NCBI GenBank assembly: GCA_007922195.1 | Contig: ML681992.1 | Coordinates: 38,918,831-38,982,830, forward strand | Length of the DNA stretch: 64,000 nucleotides | Source: Podocnemis expansa | Lineage: Eukaryota > Chordata > Testudines > Podocnemididae | Direction: 5' to 3' | Shown: piece after piece, positions 10,963 to 30,144 of the stretch | Layout of the letters: every line of letters begins with the position of its first letter | How positions within the stretch are numbered: position 1 is the first letter of the stretch | The notes under the pieces: model-generated | What the model saw: the letters and a program-made list of their open reading frames with translations, nothing else | Told to the model about the DNA's origin: nothing | The model's database searches: none | Made by a program: the position numbers and the translations under genes

Positions 10963-11515
10963 GCCTATAGAACTAGCCTGCTCGCTTGCACATATATACT
11001 TTTTCTTATAGATTTAAATATTTGTTTTACTATAATAAAGTAATAAATTCATATTCAAGTGTTAAACCTGGAATGCACGAGTTGCCTGCAGAACACATCC
11101 TTAGCTAAGGCATAGATATGTTCAGGCCTTGGGTCCAGAGAAGGAATGAGAAGCTTCATATGTGATTATGACTTTGTCACCTTAAATAAGTCAAAAGGTA
11201 TCAAAGGAGGGGCACTTTCCATGGTTTTTTGCCCCAAAAAAATTCACAAGTGCACCAAAAAACCCACAGAAAGGGCCAGAATTAACAAAGTTGAGATGAG
11301 TGAACTATTTGGAACCATTTGGAAAAAATATTAATATGTCATTAATATGCACAAACCTACCAACCTATAGACTATGTGCTCTCCAACAATTTGTGGATGA
11401 AAAAGTCAATTTTGGAGTTAGAAGGAGGACCTATACTATGTAAGGTATGGACCAGGCAAGCCATGTTACTTGGGTGCAATTGTCAGCTACTTCTTCCTTA
11501 AGTTATTTTAGTTTA

Positions 11516-11760
11516 GGCCCTGTCTACACTGAAAATGTTGCGTCAGTCTTCATGGATCAACACAGTGGGATCAATTGAGCGGCCAGCATAGGCTTGGAAA
11601 TGCTCTCCCTTCAACATTGTAACTCCACTCCTCCAAGAAGAGTAATGCTGTATCAAAGGGAGAGCATTTCTGGTCAACGCAGAGTAAAGATGCTGTGGTA
11701 AGTGGGAGTAAGTAAGCTGATAGGAGATATATATTCTACTAAATGCAGATTGCATATTTA
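11516..11760. mobile_element. possible palindromic-MITE relative, one end
   Basis: Starts with 'gccctgtctacactg', close to the end of the palindromic MITE family at 21945 and 58805. No matching right end is evident, and the interior differs from the other copies. Confidence 0.35.
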
Positions 11761-11794
11761 CCATTGACTAAGTGCAGCAGGACACCAGGCCTTT

Positions 11795-12933
11795 GTGTTT
11801 GCTAGAGTCTTTGACTCAGTGTACACTTCTGCATTAACAAACTAGAGAAGTATGACCTCCATGGAGGTACTATAAGGTGTAAAACTGGATGGATAACTGC
11901 TCCCACAGACTACTTGTCAATGGTTCACAGTCATGCTGGAAGGGCATAATGAGGCGGGTACTGCAGGGATTGGTTTTGGGTCTGGTTCTGTTCAATATTT
12001 TCATCAATGATTTAGCTGATGGCATAGAGAGTACACTTATAATGTTTGTGGATGATACCAAGCTGGGAGGGGTTGCAAGTACTTTGGAAGCTAGGATCAC
12101 AATTCAAAATGATTTGGACAAACTGGTGAAATGGTCTGAGATAAGCGGAATGAAATTCAAGAACGACAAGTGCAAAGTACTCCACTTAGGAAAGAACAAT
12201 CCATTGCACATGTACAAAATGGGCAATGACTGCCTAGGAAGGAGTACTGTAGAAAGAGATCTGGGTGTCATAGTGGACCAAAAGCTAAATATGAGTCAAC
12301 AGTGTTAACACTGTTGCAAAAAAAGCAAACACCATTCTGGGATGTATTAACAGGATTATTGTAAGGAAGACATAAGAAGTATGTCTTCTGCTCTACTCTC
12401 CTCGGATTAGACTTTAAGTGGAATACTGTGTCCGTTTCTGGGTGCCTCATTTCAGGAAAGATGTGGACAAATTGGAGAAAGTCCAAAGAAGGGCAGCAAG
12501 AATGATTAAATGCCTGGAACACTTGACTTATGAGGGAAGATTGAAAGAGCTGGGTTTGTTTAGTCTGGAGAAGAGAAGGCTGCGAGGGGACATCATAACA
12601 GTTTTCAAGTACCTAAAAGGTTGTTATAAGGAGAAGGGAGAAAAAATATTCTCATTAACTGCCAATGACAGGACAAGAAGCAATAGGATTAAATTACAAC
12701 AAGGGAGGTTTAGGCTGAACATTAGGGAAAAGTTCCTAACTGTCAGGGTGATTAACCACTGGAATAAGTTGGCTAGGGAGGTTGTGAAATCTTCATCATT
12801 GGTGGTTTTTAGGAGCAAATTAGACAACCACCCGTCAGGGATGGTTTAATATGGTACTTGGTCCTGCCATGAGTTCAGGGAACCGGACTCAAAGACCTCT
12901 CATGGTCCCTTCCAGTTCTATGATTCTGATTAC
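11795..12933 (+). mobile_element. CR1 LINE, 5'-truncated, reverse-transcriptase C-terminal part
   Basis: Translation shows the CR1 reverse-transcriptase block. In order: an FNIFINDL motif (about 11990), the catalytic FVDDTKLGG (about 12045), W-SEISGMKF and the KVLHLG motif. After a break comes the CR1 C-terminal region (12418-12849) with FWVPHFRKDVDKLEKVQ and LFSLEKRRLRGD. The element ends with the CR1 tail 'ggtacttggtcctgcc..ttctatgattctgat'. The two frames are separated by stops and a frame change near 12307-12417, so it cannot make an intact protein. It is closely related to the copy at 34438-37568. Confidence 0.93.
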
Positions 12934-13543
12934 ATATAGTTCTTAACTCTCTAGCACAGCCAAGTCTTCCACCCAAGGGCTGAGAACCAGACATCTCTTT
13001 CAATCTGGTCATCAGGGAAGGGTTTCAGTATATTAATCCAAGTCATAAAATATAAATAGATATATCAAATATGCCTTAGAACAAAAGTGTGATTCTAATC
13101 ATTATCCATTTGATTAATCATTCTTCTTTTATCATTCACTTGTCTATCACTTTTATGCTATCAAATAAAAACTCAAAATTATACATATTCAATTATCAGT
13201 GAACATTCCTGTTGTTTACTCCAGGGATCCTTGTAAAAACTCTCTACAGCCTGATTCCAGGACAGGAACTTCATTATTTTTAGTTAGATCCACAAGGAAG
13301 TCCATAACCCCATTCAAATTACTAAACATCCAGAAATCAGACAACTGATTGTCTACTAACAAGGATAACTGGGAGTGGGGATTAGGCTTGGACTCTTTGG
13401 GATTTCTTCTTGTATACAGCGTCAGGATTCTCCCATGACAGCTGGAAGATCAGGCCAGTCAGAAGTTATCCAGTTCACCTTTAGAACCTTCCACATGCAT
13501 TCACCTGTTAACTGGGGTGCATAATTAGTGAACCAGGGAGTGG
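12934..13543. other. no gene seen
   Basis: Unremarkable intergenic sequence between a CR1 and a GC-rich hAT. No exon, repeat or RNA gene is recognised. Confidence 0.4.
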
Positions 13544-13551
13544 CGAGATAC

Positions 13552-13958
13552 CAGGGGCATCGCTGCCCTGGACAGGGACCCGGGGCATGGCCCTAGGTCC
13601 CCCCCCGGCCCACAGGCTCTACCTCCTGGCCGCAGGCCACGCCCCCTGGCCATGGACAAGGCCGGAAGCCACTGCAGGTGGCTGGGCCCCGCATTCCCGG
13701 CTGGGGACGGGGCTGGAGCGGCTGCCACTGCTGCAGGTGGCCAAGCCCCGTATCCCTGGCTGGGGACGGGGCCAGGACTGGCCTCCACTGTTCAGCCCCA
13801 GATCCCCAGTTGGGGATGGTGCTGCCGTGGCCACGGGAGGCTGGGTCCCGAATCTCCAGCCCAATCGTGCCAGAGAGCGGGGGGGCCGCCAGACCTGGGG
13901 CACTGGTGTTGGGATTCGGGGCACATGCCCCGGGTGCCCAGCACCAGTGATGCCCCTG
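13552..13958 (+). mobile_element. GC-rich hAT MITE, copy A
   Basis: Begins CAGGGGCATCGCTG and ends CAGTGATGCCCCTG, inverted repeats of the hAT type. It is flanked by cgagatac (13544-13551) and ccagatac (13959-13966), 7/8 identical. The interior is a diverged GC-rich tandem array with the word 'ccccagatccc.ggc.ggggac', and a conserved right part 'ggattcggggcacatgcc'. Long open frames on both strands, up to 215 codons, come from GC richness and lack of stops, not from genes. Confidence 0.87.
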
Positions 13959-13966
13959 CCAGATAC

Positions 13967-15341
13967 CCCTCACTTTCCAATCCACAGTAGGTGATGGGGG
14001 AAAAAACAGAGGATAATTCTGTTCCCAGTTGATTTCTCTTCCCTCTCCTTCCCTTGGACAATGATTTGGTTTTAACATGGTCTGAGTGCTGAGATTGTCT
14101 CCTCTGCTCCCACTGAAATTAGATGAGTGGAGCCAGGACAGACTGACTAACTGGTTCCCACTTCCAGAGGCAGGGGAAGGAAGCAGAGGTTGTTTCTGTC
14201 CTCTGCTGACTTGTAGCCATTTCCAGCACCACCTCTTCACATCTTTATTTCTGTAGTTCTTGGGCTGCTGGGAGCTATGCTGATTACTGGATTTTATGGT
14301 TCTGAAAAGGCTTCATTGCCCCCCAACCCCCATAAGACAAAACTGACAAATGACCATGTAGGATTTTTCACCTTCCGCCTGGCATCTTGGAGAGGTGGTT
14401 CAGGGATTTACATTACATTTGTGACCATTTGATGGCAGGTGCCAGTGCAGCTGGTGCATTAAAATGGGGTCTGATGTGAACGCTCTGTAATCCAATGAAC
14501 TCAGATCACAATGCCAGTTGGTGAGGGGTAAGTTTCCATGTCTCCCCTCATCTCGTCTCTCCTATCTCTGGCATGGAGGAGGAGAATGGGATGGGACTCT
14601 GATTGCTTGCCAGGATCCTTAGGCAGGCCTCTGTGGGGAGAGAGAGAGAAAGGCAGTTGCAATCAGATCCATCATTAGGTGTGTAGAACCCATGGCATTG
14701 GTATCCAGGTAAATTTCATACTTGAACACCTCAGCTGATTAGTTTAGGGAGAAGTTTCTCATTAGCTAATAGTTTAATAAACCTGAGACCTCCCCAATTA
14801 ACCATACTCTAGCATATGCTTCAGTGTCCACATCAGCGTGTTAGACATTGTGTATGGAAAAATCCTGCATTCATTCACAAGGGAATGGACAACATGATTT
14901 AATAGGTGTTTTCCATCTCAAATTGCTATGACTATGTTTAGTACTGGCTAATAATAATAATAATAATCCAATGCAAAATTCCACCCACCTACCCTTCTTT
15001 TTGCTATTTGTCATCACTTGATAAAACTCTATTTGTCATTTGGGCAACTGGCAGAAATTTTACACAGCTTCAGAGTCTCTTGTCTGGCTACTGTTCCATA
15101 AATAGACTTAATGATGCTGAGAGGTGCTGTGTAATACAAAGCTGGGTGAGGTCTCCGTTGGAAGATTAGACTAAATAATGGCAGCAGGTGAATTTCGGCA
15201 TTGACAAAATTTACATACCAGTAGGCATGTGATGTGATGTGGGGAGAATTAGTGAAAGTAGCCAGTCTGGATTTTCCAAAATGCAGCATCTGCTCAGACT
15301 GCATTGACTTTGTGGGAACAAAAAGTAGCCTCAAACTCAAA
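13967..15341. other. no gene seen
   Basis: Intergenic DNA with an (AAT)n tract at about 14949-14968 and a GA-rich run near 14638-14652. I recognise no exon or transposon. Confidence 0.4.
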
Positions 15342-15858
15342 GCGTATGTCTATACTTACAATTTCATTTGAATTCATAAGGATTAATTCAAACTAAGTTA
15401 ATGCATGGCTACACCAGCTTTCATTACTTCGAACTAAGGAATTCCTTAGTTTGCACTAATGAACGCTTACTTTGAAGTTATGAAACCTCCCTTAACTTTG
15501 AAGAAATGGTTAATTCAAATTCATTAGTTCAAATTAATCAAATGGCGCTGTGTTAATTCCAACTAACTGTTAGTTCAAATTAACACAGCTTGACCTTCTT
15601 TGTCCCAGGCTGCCTTCTTACTTCTATGTATTAGGTGGGGGCACGGCCCTTCTTGGGGGCCATGTTGCCACACTTCCTATGGGTCCCCTTCCTAAATTGA
15701 ACAAGCAAGTCCTGTCCATGGACATGCTAGTTCAATTTGGGTTTCTAATGGGGCCTTGTTAGTTCAAATTAACTTAGTTCGAATTAACCATTATTAGTTT
15801 GAATTACTTAATTCCAACTAAGTTAATTTGAACTAATTTCTAAACTGTAGACATATCC
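15342..15858. mobile_element. palindromic MITE, copy 1
   Basis: Starts 'gcgtatgtctatact' and ends 'gtagacatatcc', inverted ends. Much of the body is repeated short palindromes around 'aattcaaactaa/ttagttcgaatt'. A unique piece of about 150 bp (15590-15740) sits near the middle. Same family as 21945, 34508, 42241, 46741, 51577 and 58805. Confidence 0.75.
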
Positions 15859-16600
15859 AAAAGGACTGTAGCATTTGCTGCTACATAGTGGGCTTTGTGA
15901 ATCAGCGTAATGCCATGCTTCTATCATGCTTTGTACGTAAATCGAATCTGCCTATCTAGATTTTTATACAGCCCACATGACAGTAGTAGCTGTGTGCGTA
16001 ATAGACTTATGACAGTATCTCACATAAATTCATTATAGCTTTTGAAGGAATTCAAATTACATGAAACTGGCCATTCTCCAGGCTTATGTTTGCTGTTAAT
16101 CAAATGCTTCTTTAAGGCCAACAGTTTTCAAAATTTTCCGTTGCTGTGTTTTCAGGTACATCCCAACTTGGGAGTCGAAATCCATTTCTAAAAATGTGTC
16201 TGTAGGTGATTTTGACAATGATGCCAGCAGCAAAATTTTAGAATAAAAATGAAAGCAAACAAAGCCAAACCAGAAGTATGTTAGGAATATAATATACTCC
16301 ATTTTGCTCTTGGCTTGTGTACCAAGACAATAAGTCTGTTAAATAATTGAAGTGCTAATGAACTAATATAGACATAAAAATTATGCAATTATTTTACTTT
16401 AAGCAAATCCATCTATTCACATAACTTGCCATTTATTGTCAAAATAAAAGGAAAGCAAGCATCCTAACAAAGGTGGAATATAGTAGGTCAACTTAAGTTA
16501 TTGCAAAGTAATGAAATTATGCTGAGTTGCTTCTACACAATACTTCCCACAGCATCTGTAAATATGCTGAGAGCATGTTTATATAAAGATATGGTTACTA
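15859..16600. other. upstream flank of MMP13, nothing recognised
   Basis: AT-rich sequence before the MMP13 promoter. No repeat or exon is seen. Distal regulatory elements could lie here, but the sequence alone does not show them. Confidence 0.4.
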
Positions 16601-16627
16601 AAACCCGTAGTGGACCACAGATGTCCA

Positions 16628-16747
16628 AACCACAACTTCTTGGGATGAAGAAAAAAAATCCTTGTAAGCATGTTTACTTTACAATGACAAGGAATTTCTA
16701 ACTTGTCTGCAAGAGATGACTCACCAGTTTACTGTAGGTCTATAAAA
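16628..16747 (+). promoter_or_regulatory. MMP13: MMP13 proximal promoter: OSE2, PEA3/ETS, AP-1, TATA
   Basis: In order: AACCACA (16628-16634), the Runx2/OSE2 consensus; an ETS/PEA3-type AGGAA core (16689-16693); TGACTCA (16717-16723), a perfect AP-1 site; and TATAAAA (16741-16747). With a start site expected about 30 bp after the TATA box (near 16771), the sites sit at roughly -143, -82 and -54. This agrees closely in order and spacing with what is known of the mammalian MMP13 promoter, where Runx2, ETS and AP-1 drive expression in hypertrophic cartilage and bone and in inflammation. The transcription start itself is inferred. Confidence 0.85.
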
Positions 16748-16799
16748 GTGAAGATATTCACACTCTAAAAATCAGAGCTTCAGAACCCAAGAATTCAGC

Positions 16800-24137
<7,338 letters not shown>

Positions 24138-25215
24138 TTGCTCTCTACCTGGGTACCATGTTGCAAGCTGTAGAACAGCCTGTAGCAAATGGAAATACTG
24201 TTGTGGGATTAGGGATTTATAGAGAATGATTCTGTGAACAAACTCTGTTTATCTGCTGCCAAAGGTATACTGTATATATGGGAACTGTACAGCTTATATC
24301 AGTCTGGAACTGAATTAATTTAATAGGAGAAGAGAAAAGAAAATTATTAGCATTTCAAAGGACATTAGGCCATTTAAAGTCAATGCTAAACTAAACAGAT
24401 CCCACTGCAAGATGCTTAATGTATCTTGTGGGATCACATGTACAACAAACTATAGTAATTTGAGAGTGCTTAGTATCTTGAAAGAGGCTCTCATCACCTC
24501 TCAGGAACAGGCCAATGGTTACTGCTATTTAAATAATTAGGGATGATCATGCAGTGCTTACCTTAGGAAATTTTCCATTAGATCACTGGGGAATTCATAT
24601 GCATAAAGAATGGGTCACACACTGGACTGACACCAGGAAAATTAACACCAGGAGTGGAGACACCACTTTTAGATATTGCAGTGATGGAATGACAAAATGT
24701 TTTTGTACTGGCACGTCTAACTGGAAACAGTTTGACCATGACTTCTTCACAAAAGCCAGAGTGAGGATGGAGAAACAGCAAAGGTAGAGAGAGGCTCTGA
24801 GGAAATCATTAGCCTGAATGATACTGCAGAAACAAAGAAGAGATGACAAACATCAAGAGTTATGATATACTTAGGGAACAAAGCTGCAGCCCAGCACTGA
24901 TACAGATCAATTGAGAGCATTCCAGGCCTGATCAACACCTGCTGTAAACTGATGCAGCTCCTCCGACATCCGCTGGAGTGATGCTAATCTACAACAGCTG
25001 TGAATCTGATTATCTATTTCAAAATAATGTTACAATCATGGCTTTTGGTGTTTTTAAGTCAATATCTGTCACCTATTTGCTATTTATTTCAATTGTTCCA
25101 GTGCCTTATGAATTCACTGCTTTTTTAGTCAACACAAACAGTGCATGACTATGATTACTTTTCAGCTTAAAAAAACATTAAATAAACTGAATGAATAAAA
25201 GTGAATTGTGAGTTT
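24138..25215 (+). other. MMP13: MMP13 3' UTR with two polyadenylation signals
   Basis: After the TAA stop there is no further exon. AATAAA occurs at 25181-25186 and again at 25194-25199, followed by a G/T-rich stretch, so cleavage is likely near 25215. The AU-rich part contains ATTTA (for example near 25082), a type of motif often linked to mRNA instability. A 78-codon open frame at 24554 lies inside this UTR and is not supported as a gene. Confidence 0.75.
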
Positions 25216-25635
25216 CATTCAACAACATGGAATAGCAAATGCCAAAGAGGCAAAAGAAAACTACAGGGGACTTACAAAAAAACAGGAACATAATTTGGGA
25301 TTTTTAATTTAATCTTGTGTTACTCATAATTTGATTTTCAGGTATGATCTTTTTTTCCCTTCACAATTTATTAAAATAGGTTGATTTACTGTGCAAAACA
25401 TATTCAGTGTTGGCTCCAAAATGTGTAAATGTATAAACTTCATAATTACACAGAAAATAAGAAATAATTACTAATAAATTACCTAAACTGTATGTAATTT
25501 CCTTCTAACTTGAATGATAAAAAAGAACAGCTAACTGAAACCAGCACTTTACCTTGAATGGTCCCTTGAAATATGTGTTAAACTACTTATGCTAAACAAT
25601 CCATTCCACTTTGAATTTAGCTGTGGCACTTTTCC

Positions 25636-26003
25636 AGACCTGAAGAAGTGCTCTGTGTACCTTGAAAGCTTGTCTCTGTCACCAATAAAAGATATCACTT
25701 CACCAATCATGTCTATAATATACTGGACCTACACAACTACCACAGCGAAGTGGGATTTTCTCCCACGAAAGCTCATGCAATAAATGAATTTGTTAGTCTT
25801 TAAGCGTTAGAGGATTCCTTGCTTTTAAAAAAGTTATTTTTCTTCTCATTTAACTATTTGTTCTTTCTTTAGCTTCTCTGTTTTACTCTTTCTTGGTACT
25901 GTGCGTTCTGTTGACAAGTTCCAAAGGGATGGCTGTGTTAGTCTTGTTTAGTAAAGCAAACAATTCATTAGTCTTTAAAAGTGCCACAGGACTCCTTGTT
26001 CCC
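25636..26003 (+). mobile_element. cluster of PLE tails of two subfamilies, with an inverted piece
   Basis: 25636-25740 is a distinct PLE-like tail ('cctgaagaagtgctctgtgt', then 'aaagcttgtctctgtcacc', 'aataaaagatatcac'). 25744-25826 is the common tail ('gcgaagtgggattttctccc' to 'ttagtcttta'). 25914-25962 is the reversed terminus ('aagttccaaaggg..gttagtct'), fused directly to a forward piece (25963-26003). Mixed orientation is typical of this family in the window. Confidence 0.7.
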
Positions 26004-26009
26004 TTTTGT

Positions 26010-26604
26010 TGCTATCTCTCCTATTCTACTATTTTTGTTTTTGCTCTCCCTCCTAAATTGGACTTCATTCCTTTCAGCACCTCCAATGCCACAACTCAAC
26101 CACCAGGATCCCTTTCCACTGGTCCCCTATTTACTGTATCACTTCTTTTCTGGTGCCAGTTGCTGCCTCACTTGCTACTGGCTTCTTTGTCTGCCAGCAC
26201 TGTTCCAATGTCCCTCCAGACTCCACCAGCCATTTCCACCACTGCCTGTTTGGGCTACTCACAACAGCGTTCAGGGGAAAGAGGAAAGCTCTCACTGATA
26301 TTTAATTTTCTTCATCCCCCCCAACCATCCTAGTCTCAAGTTCAGGCCACTTCAGCTACCTCAGAATCCCTGGAGTTCTCCACACCCCTCGCTCCCAGAG
26401 CAGATGTTTCAGACCCCCATTAAAAAAAATGAATACTACAAAGCTGCTTCTGAGCAGCCCACTTATGGTGCTTCCCTTGCTTTCTAACACAATAGCTTCT
26501 GATACAAATGGGGCATTACAGGTGTGGGTGATTCTTTATATCTTGAAGTCTTCATATCAAGACAATGTTTTTCTGGAAGATCTAGTTTAGTCAGATACAT
26601 GTTA
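26010..26604. other. no gene seen
   Basis: C- and T-rich intergenic DNA. Open frames at 25893-26333 have no recognisable domain and a composition-driven sequence. Confidence 0.4.
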
Positions 26605-26706
26605 TTGGTCTCACTACAGGGGTAACTAGGCGAAATTATATGGCCTGTGTTTTACAGGTGATCAGACTTGATGATCTACCTTTTCTACCCCAAAAATCTA
26701 TGAACC
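26605..26706 (+). mobile_element. CR1/L3-type 3' end
   Basis: Words 'ggggtaactaggcgaaattatatggcctgtg', 'ggtgatcagacttgatgatc' and 'aaaatctatgaacctatga' follow the order of a CR1/L3-type tail. A relative is at 48150-48240. Confidence 0.6.
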
Positions 26707-28628
26707 TATGAAAAGCAGGTGCCTTTTCCACAGAGTGGTCCAATATTACCAGAAACAAACATGAAGAGTAATGCCTAAGAAAAGTATTAAGTAAAATGCT
26801 TAAAGGTAGCATAAGAAAAGATCTGATTAAAGCATGACAGATGCCAAAAACAAACAAAGAAACAAAAATCAAAGCTCCTCTATTTAAAAATGAACTATCA
26901 GTAAACTGCATTCCCTTTGAAAAAGAATATCTGGTGCAATACTCACAATAAACAGCAGACGATTAAGGACAATAACATCCCCCTCCTCAGGATCATAAAA
27001 TCACAAATTGGAGTTCATGGCTGAAAGGCTCAAGGACAATCTCAGAGGTGTTAGGATAATGAGATGAAAGACTATACTGACCTAGTGACCTCACAGCATG
27101 TGCTGTACTACCAAGCAAAAGACGTGAGTAAACATATATGCATACAGTCTTGTAGACATCAATTATAAATTTTAATTGGTTACATTTTAATTACTTTATG
27201 TGAATGGATTTAATAAGTAGCTTTGAAGCAGCTTGACTTTGAACCTTGATAGAATGAAGTAACCGTTCAGCCAGTATCCCAGGTGTGGTGACAATGCCAC
27301 AAACACTTATATGGTTTATGAAGCCTTGTCCCTCATGAGGAAGTAAGAGAATGAGACGTGTGAAAGCATTAGCAAGCACTTTTGTGAGTCAAAGGACAAA
27401 GGGATGTAAGTGCTGACCAGGAAGATGACAGGCTCCAATAGTCAAGAAACCATCGAAGAGTCTTGACTGTTCACCTAAACACAAAGGATTGAGATCATCT
27501 TGATAGAGTCATCACCTCCTATTAGTCCCTCAATGCTCCTTATTTGGGAAAAACATAGCCTGGTGGATATAATTAAGAAACAGTACTCTAAAAAGTAACC
27601 AAGAGTCAGAATGACATCACTTAATTTAGACTAACAGTGCAGCACGGATGCAGTCCCAGGGCTTTACCCATAAAAGACCAGGTAAATGGGGAAGAAGTGT
27701 GTTTCTTCTGAGGTCACCATGATGACCATTAACAACTGATGTTCCTATTTCCTCTTTCAATGAAAATAGAGACAAAGCCATTGCAGCCCTGCCAGAAACA
27801 GAAGGGGTTCTTCCATCACCGTGGTACAATCCTCTCAGTAACTAAGTCGAAGAATTTTATTTCAAATTAGAAATGTCTCCTCCAGAGCTTAAATTTCCTT
27901 AATTATATCACATAGACATAAATGGTTCGCTGCCCTGAGAAAAGTAGTTAAACTGACCTAACTCTGTAATATAGTCCAGCTATAATTTACCATCAGATAC
28001 TAACGGAGCTACGTTCAGCAATCTTTAAGAATAACCTGGGGTATATAAAGATTCAAACAGTACCCTAATCTTTACTGGAGAGAAAATCTGAGCTTCTAAG
28101 TAAACCACACTGGGATGGAAAGATTAAATAAACTGTTTAATCATTTGTGTTGTGCTAATTTTGTGATGTGATTACTGGTTGCGCTCTTAAAATTTGACCA
28201 GTTGTGGGCCTTAAATTGTGCTCTTTGTAGTTAAACAATTTTAAGTCAAGGTATTGTTAATTCCTTGATTTGACTAACTCAATGTTGTAATATCAATATT
28301 ATTATCATATTATATTCTATGGAAATATTAGAAATTATGTAACTTTGTACTTGTTAATGCTCTTTAGTAAACATTGTAACAGCATAGCAAATTATTTTTT
28401 TTCTACTAAAGTGGTGACACAGTAGAAGCATCCCTAAATTAAAGGGACTTTGATTAAAAACTCATAGAGCATTGGACTCGAGTCCTAAGAAAACCATTAT
28501 TATCATTATATCTGAGTCTGATTTCTTGAGCTGGCCTCACAATCCCGACTCCATCAGAGACTGGAAGCACTGCAGAGGCAATGCGTTCAGCACCTGGGAG
28601 GGAAGTTCTTATCTTGCACAGACGAAAG
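26707..28628. other. no gene seen
   Basis: About 1.9 kb of intergenic DNA with no exon, RNA gene or clear repeat that I can recognise. Confidence 0.4.
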
Positions 28629-28800
28629 ATGAGATCATAGAATCACAGAAACTGGAAGGGACCATGAGAGGTCATCGAATCCTGTCCCATGCACTCATGG
28701 CAGGACCAAGTACCATCTTAAACCACCGCTGACAGGTGCTTGTCTAACCTGCTCTTAAAAACTTTTGATGATGAAGATTCCACAGCCAATGGTCTTTGCT
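28629..28800 (-). mobile_element. CR1 3' end
   Basis: On + it begins 'gatcatagaatcacagaaac' and continues 'ggaagggaccatgagaggtcat', 'catggcaggaccaagtacc', 'gacaggtgcttgtctaacctg'. This is the exact reverse order of the CR1 tail at 12800-12930. Truncated at about 28800. Confidence 0.85.
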
Positions 28801-29854
28801 AAGTTTCTGGCATGCAGAAAAGTTAGATAGAAACATAAAACACTCTTGCCGGAAGATTTCATTGTAATGCTACTTAATGTCTTAGAATTCAGAATGATAA
28901 CACAGCAGAACCCCAAAACACACACAGACAAAACAGGCAGCTAGCTAAAACAGCGAGGCACAACTCAGCCCATCTTCTGTAGGCTGACTTACTTCTGCTA
29001 GGCCCTGTTCACAGGTTTCCTTAGAGAGCCCCTTAGTCTGCAAGGAGAATCAGAAGAAAAATACCCTGAAATTTAAAGTGACACCTTACACTTTTAACAC
29101 AGTTCAATATATCTCATCTTCAACCTTCTCTGCACTAACCTCACATTATAACAACAACAAACAAAAATCTCATAATCACCCTTCCCAGCAAGCCACAAGG
29201 AAAGGGAAGGTAATGGTGAGTTCCTGAAGCCTTCTTAAGATCCTGTGGGTTAAATACGGTCATTTAGGTTGAGCCCTGTATTGAAGTGGAAGTGAAGCAG
29301 TTCCTTGCTCCTGCTCTTCTTCCACATTGTGCATCTGCATAAGGGCTGAGAATAATCTATCTGTAAGTGATCTGAGCAAGGAGGTTCTATCTGGGAGTTG
29401 TTGGCTCTTGTGATCAAGCCCCAGTAGACCATCTTCTTGTCTGACAGTTACAGCATGCTTTGCTAGGTGCCAGAGCCCCTTGTACATAAAGCTGTTGACT
29501 AGGCAGCGTGCTTGGCCTCCTGGATAATGACATTCCTTGCACCAAGAGGTGAAATGTTACCACACTTCTGTGCTGCACTTACACAGAACCTTTTGGGGTC
29601 ACATTCCCACCTCATTCCAATATAAATCAATATAGTGGCATCAGTGGGCTTACACTAGTATAACCAAAAGGAGACTCAGGACATTTACTGGAATATCTGA
29701 AAGGACATTAGGCTACCCTCTGCCCAGACTGGACATAGCTGCTCAGTGCTGGAGGTACAGAGTCTCCCCATTCCTCACACACTCCACATCAGGGTTGGCT
29801 AGAATTGCAATCACTGCTTTGAAGGAAACACAGAGCTTCTGCTAAAATAATCCT
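28801..29854. other. no gene seen
   Basis: Intergenic sequence with an A/C-rich stretch near 28915-28945. No exon or clear repeat. Confidence 0.4.
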
Positions 29855-30048
29855 CCAGTAGCAGCCTCCACAGTCGAGCGCCGTATCCCCAGCTGGGGAT
29901 GGGGCTGCCGCAGCCTCAGGCAGATGGGCCACGGATCTCCAGCCCAATTGGGCTGGAGACCGGGGCAGCCACCAGACCCAGGGCACCAGCACTGGGATTC
30001 GGGGCACATGCCCTGGGTACCCGGTGCCCAGCGCCAGCAATGCCTCTG
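29855..30048 (+). mobile_element. GC-rich hAT MITE, copy B, 5'-truncated
   Basis: Has the family's right part ('ggattcggggcacatgcc', then 'cagcgccagcaatgcctctg') ending at 30048. No left inverted repeat and no matching 8-bp flank were found, so about half is missing. Confidence 0.78.
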
Positions 30049-30144
30049 GTTGTGGGTGAGTACAAAGTCACAAAGTTCAGCCACGAGGTGTTCTGCGGCA
30101 TCAAGCATTCTTAAAACTACAGTACCCAGCTGTGGAAGTGAAGA

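Noticed and set aside
12418..12849. Possible domesticated CR1 reverse-transcriptase gene
   Set aside because: The open part is only the C-terminal piece of a truncated CR1 whose upstream frame is broken, and it ends in the normal CR1 tail. There is no sign of a promoter or splicing.
13593..14240. 215-codon open frame on the complement
   Set aside because: It runs through the GC-rich hAT copy A and flanking DNA. Composition and the presence of several overlapping frames on both strands show it is a repeat artefact.
24554..24787. 78-codon open frame after MMP13
   Set aside because: It lies in the MMP13 3' UTR before the AATAAA signals and has no MMP or other recognisable features.
25893..26333. 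146-codon open frame
   Set aside because: It begins in a PLE fragment and continues through C/T-rich DNA, with no domain and an overlapping frame of similar length.
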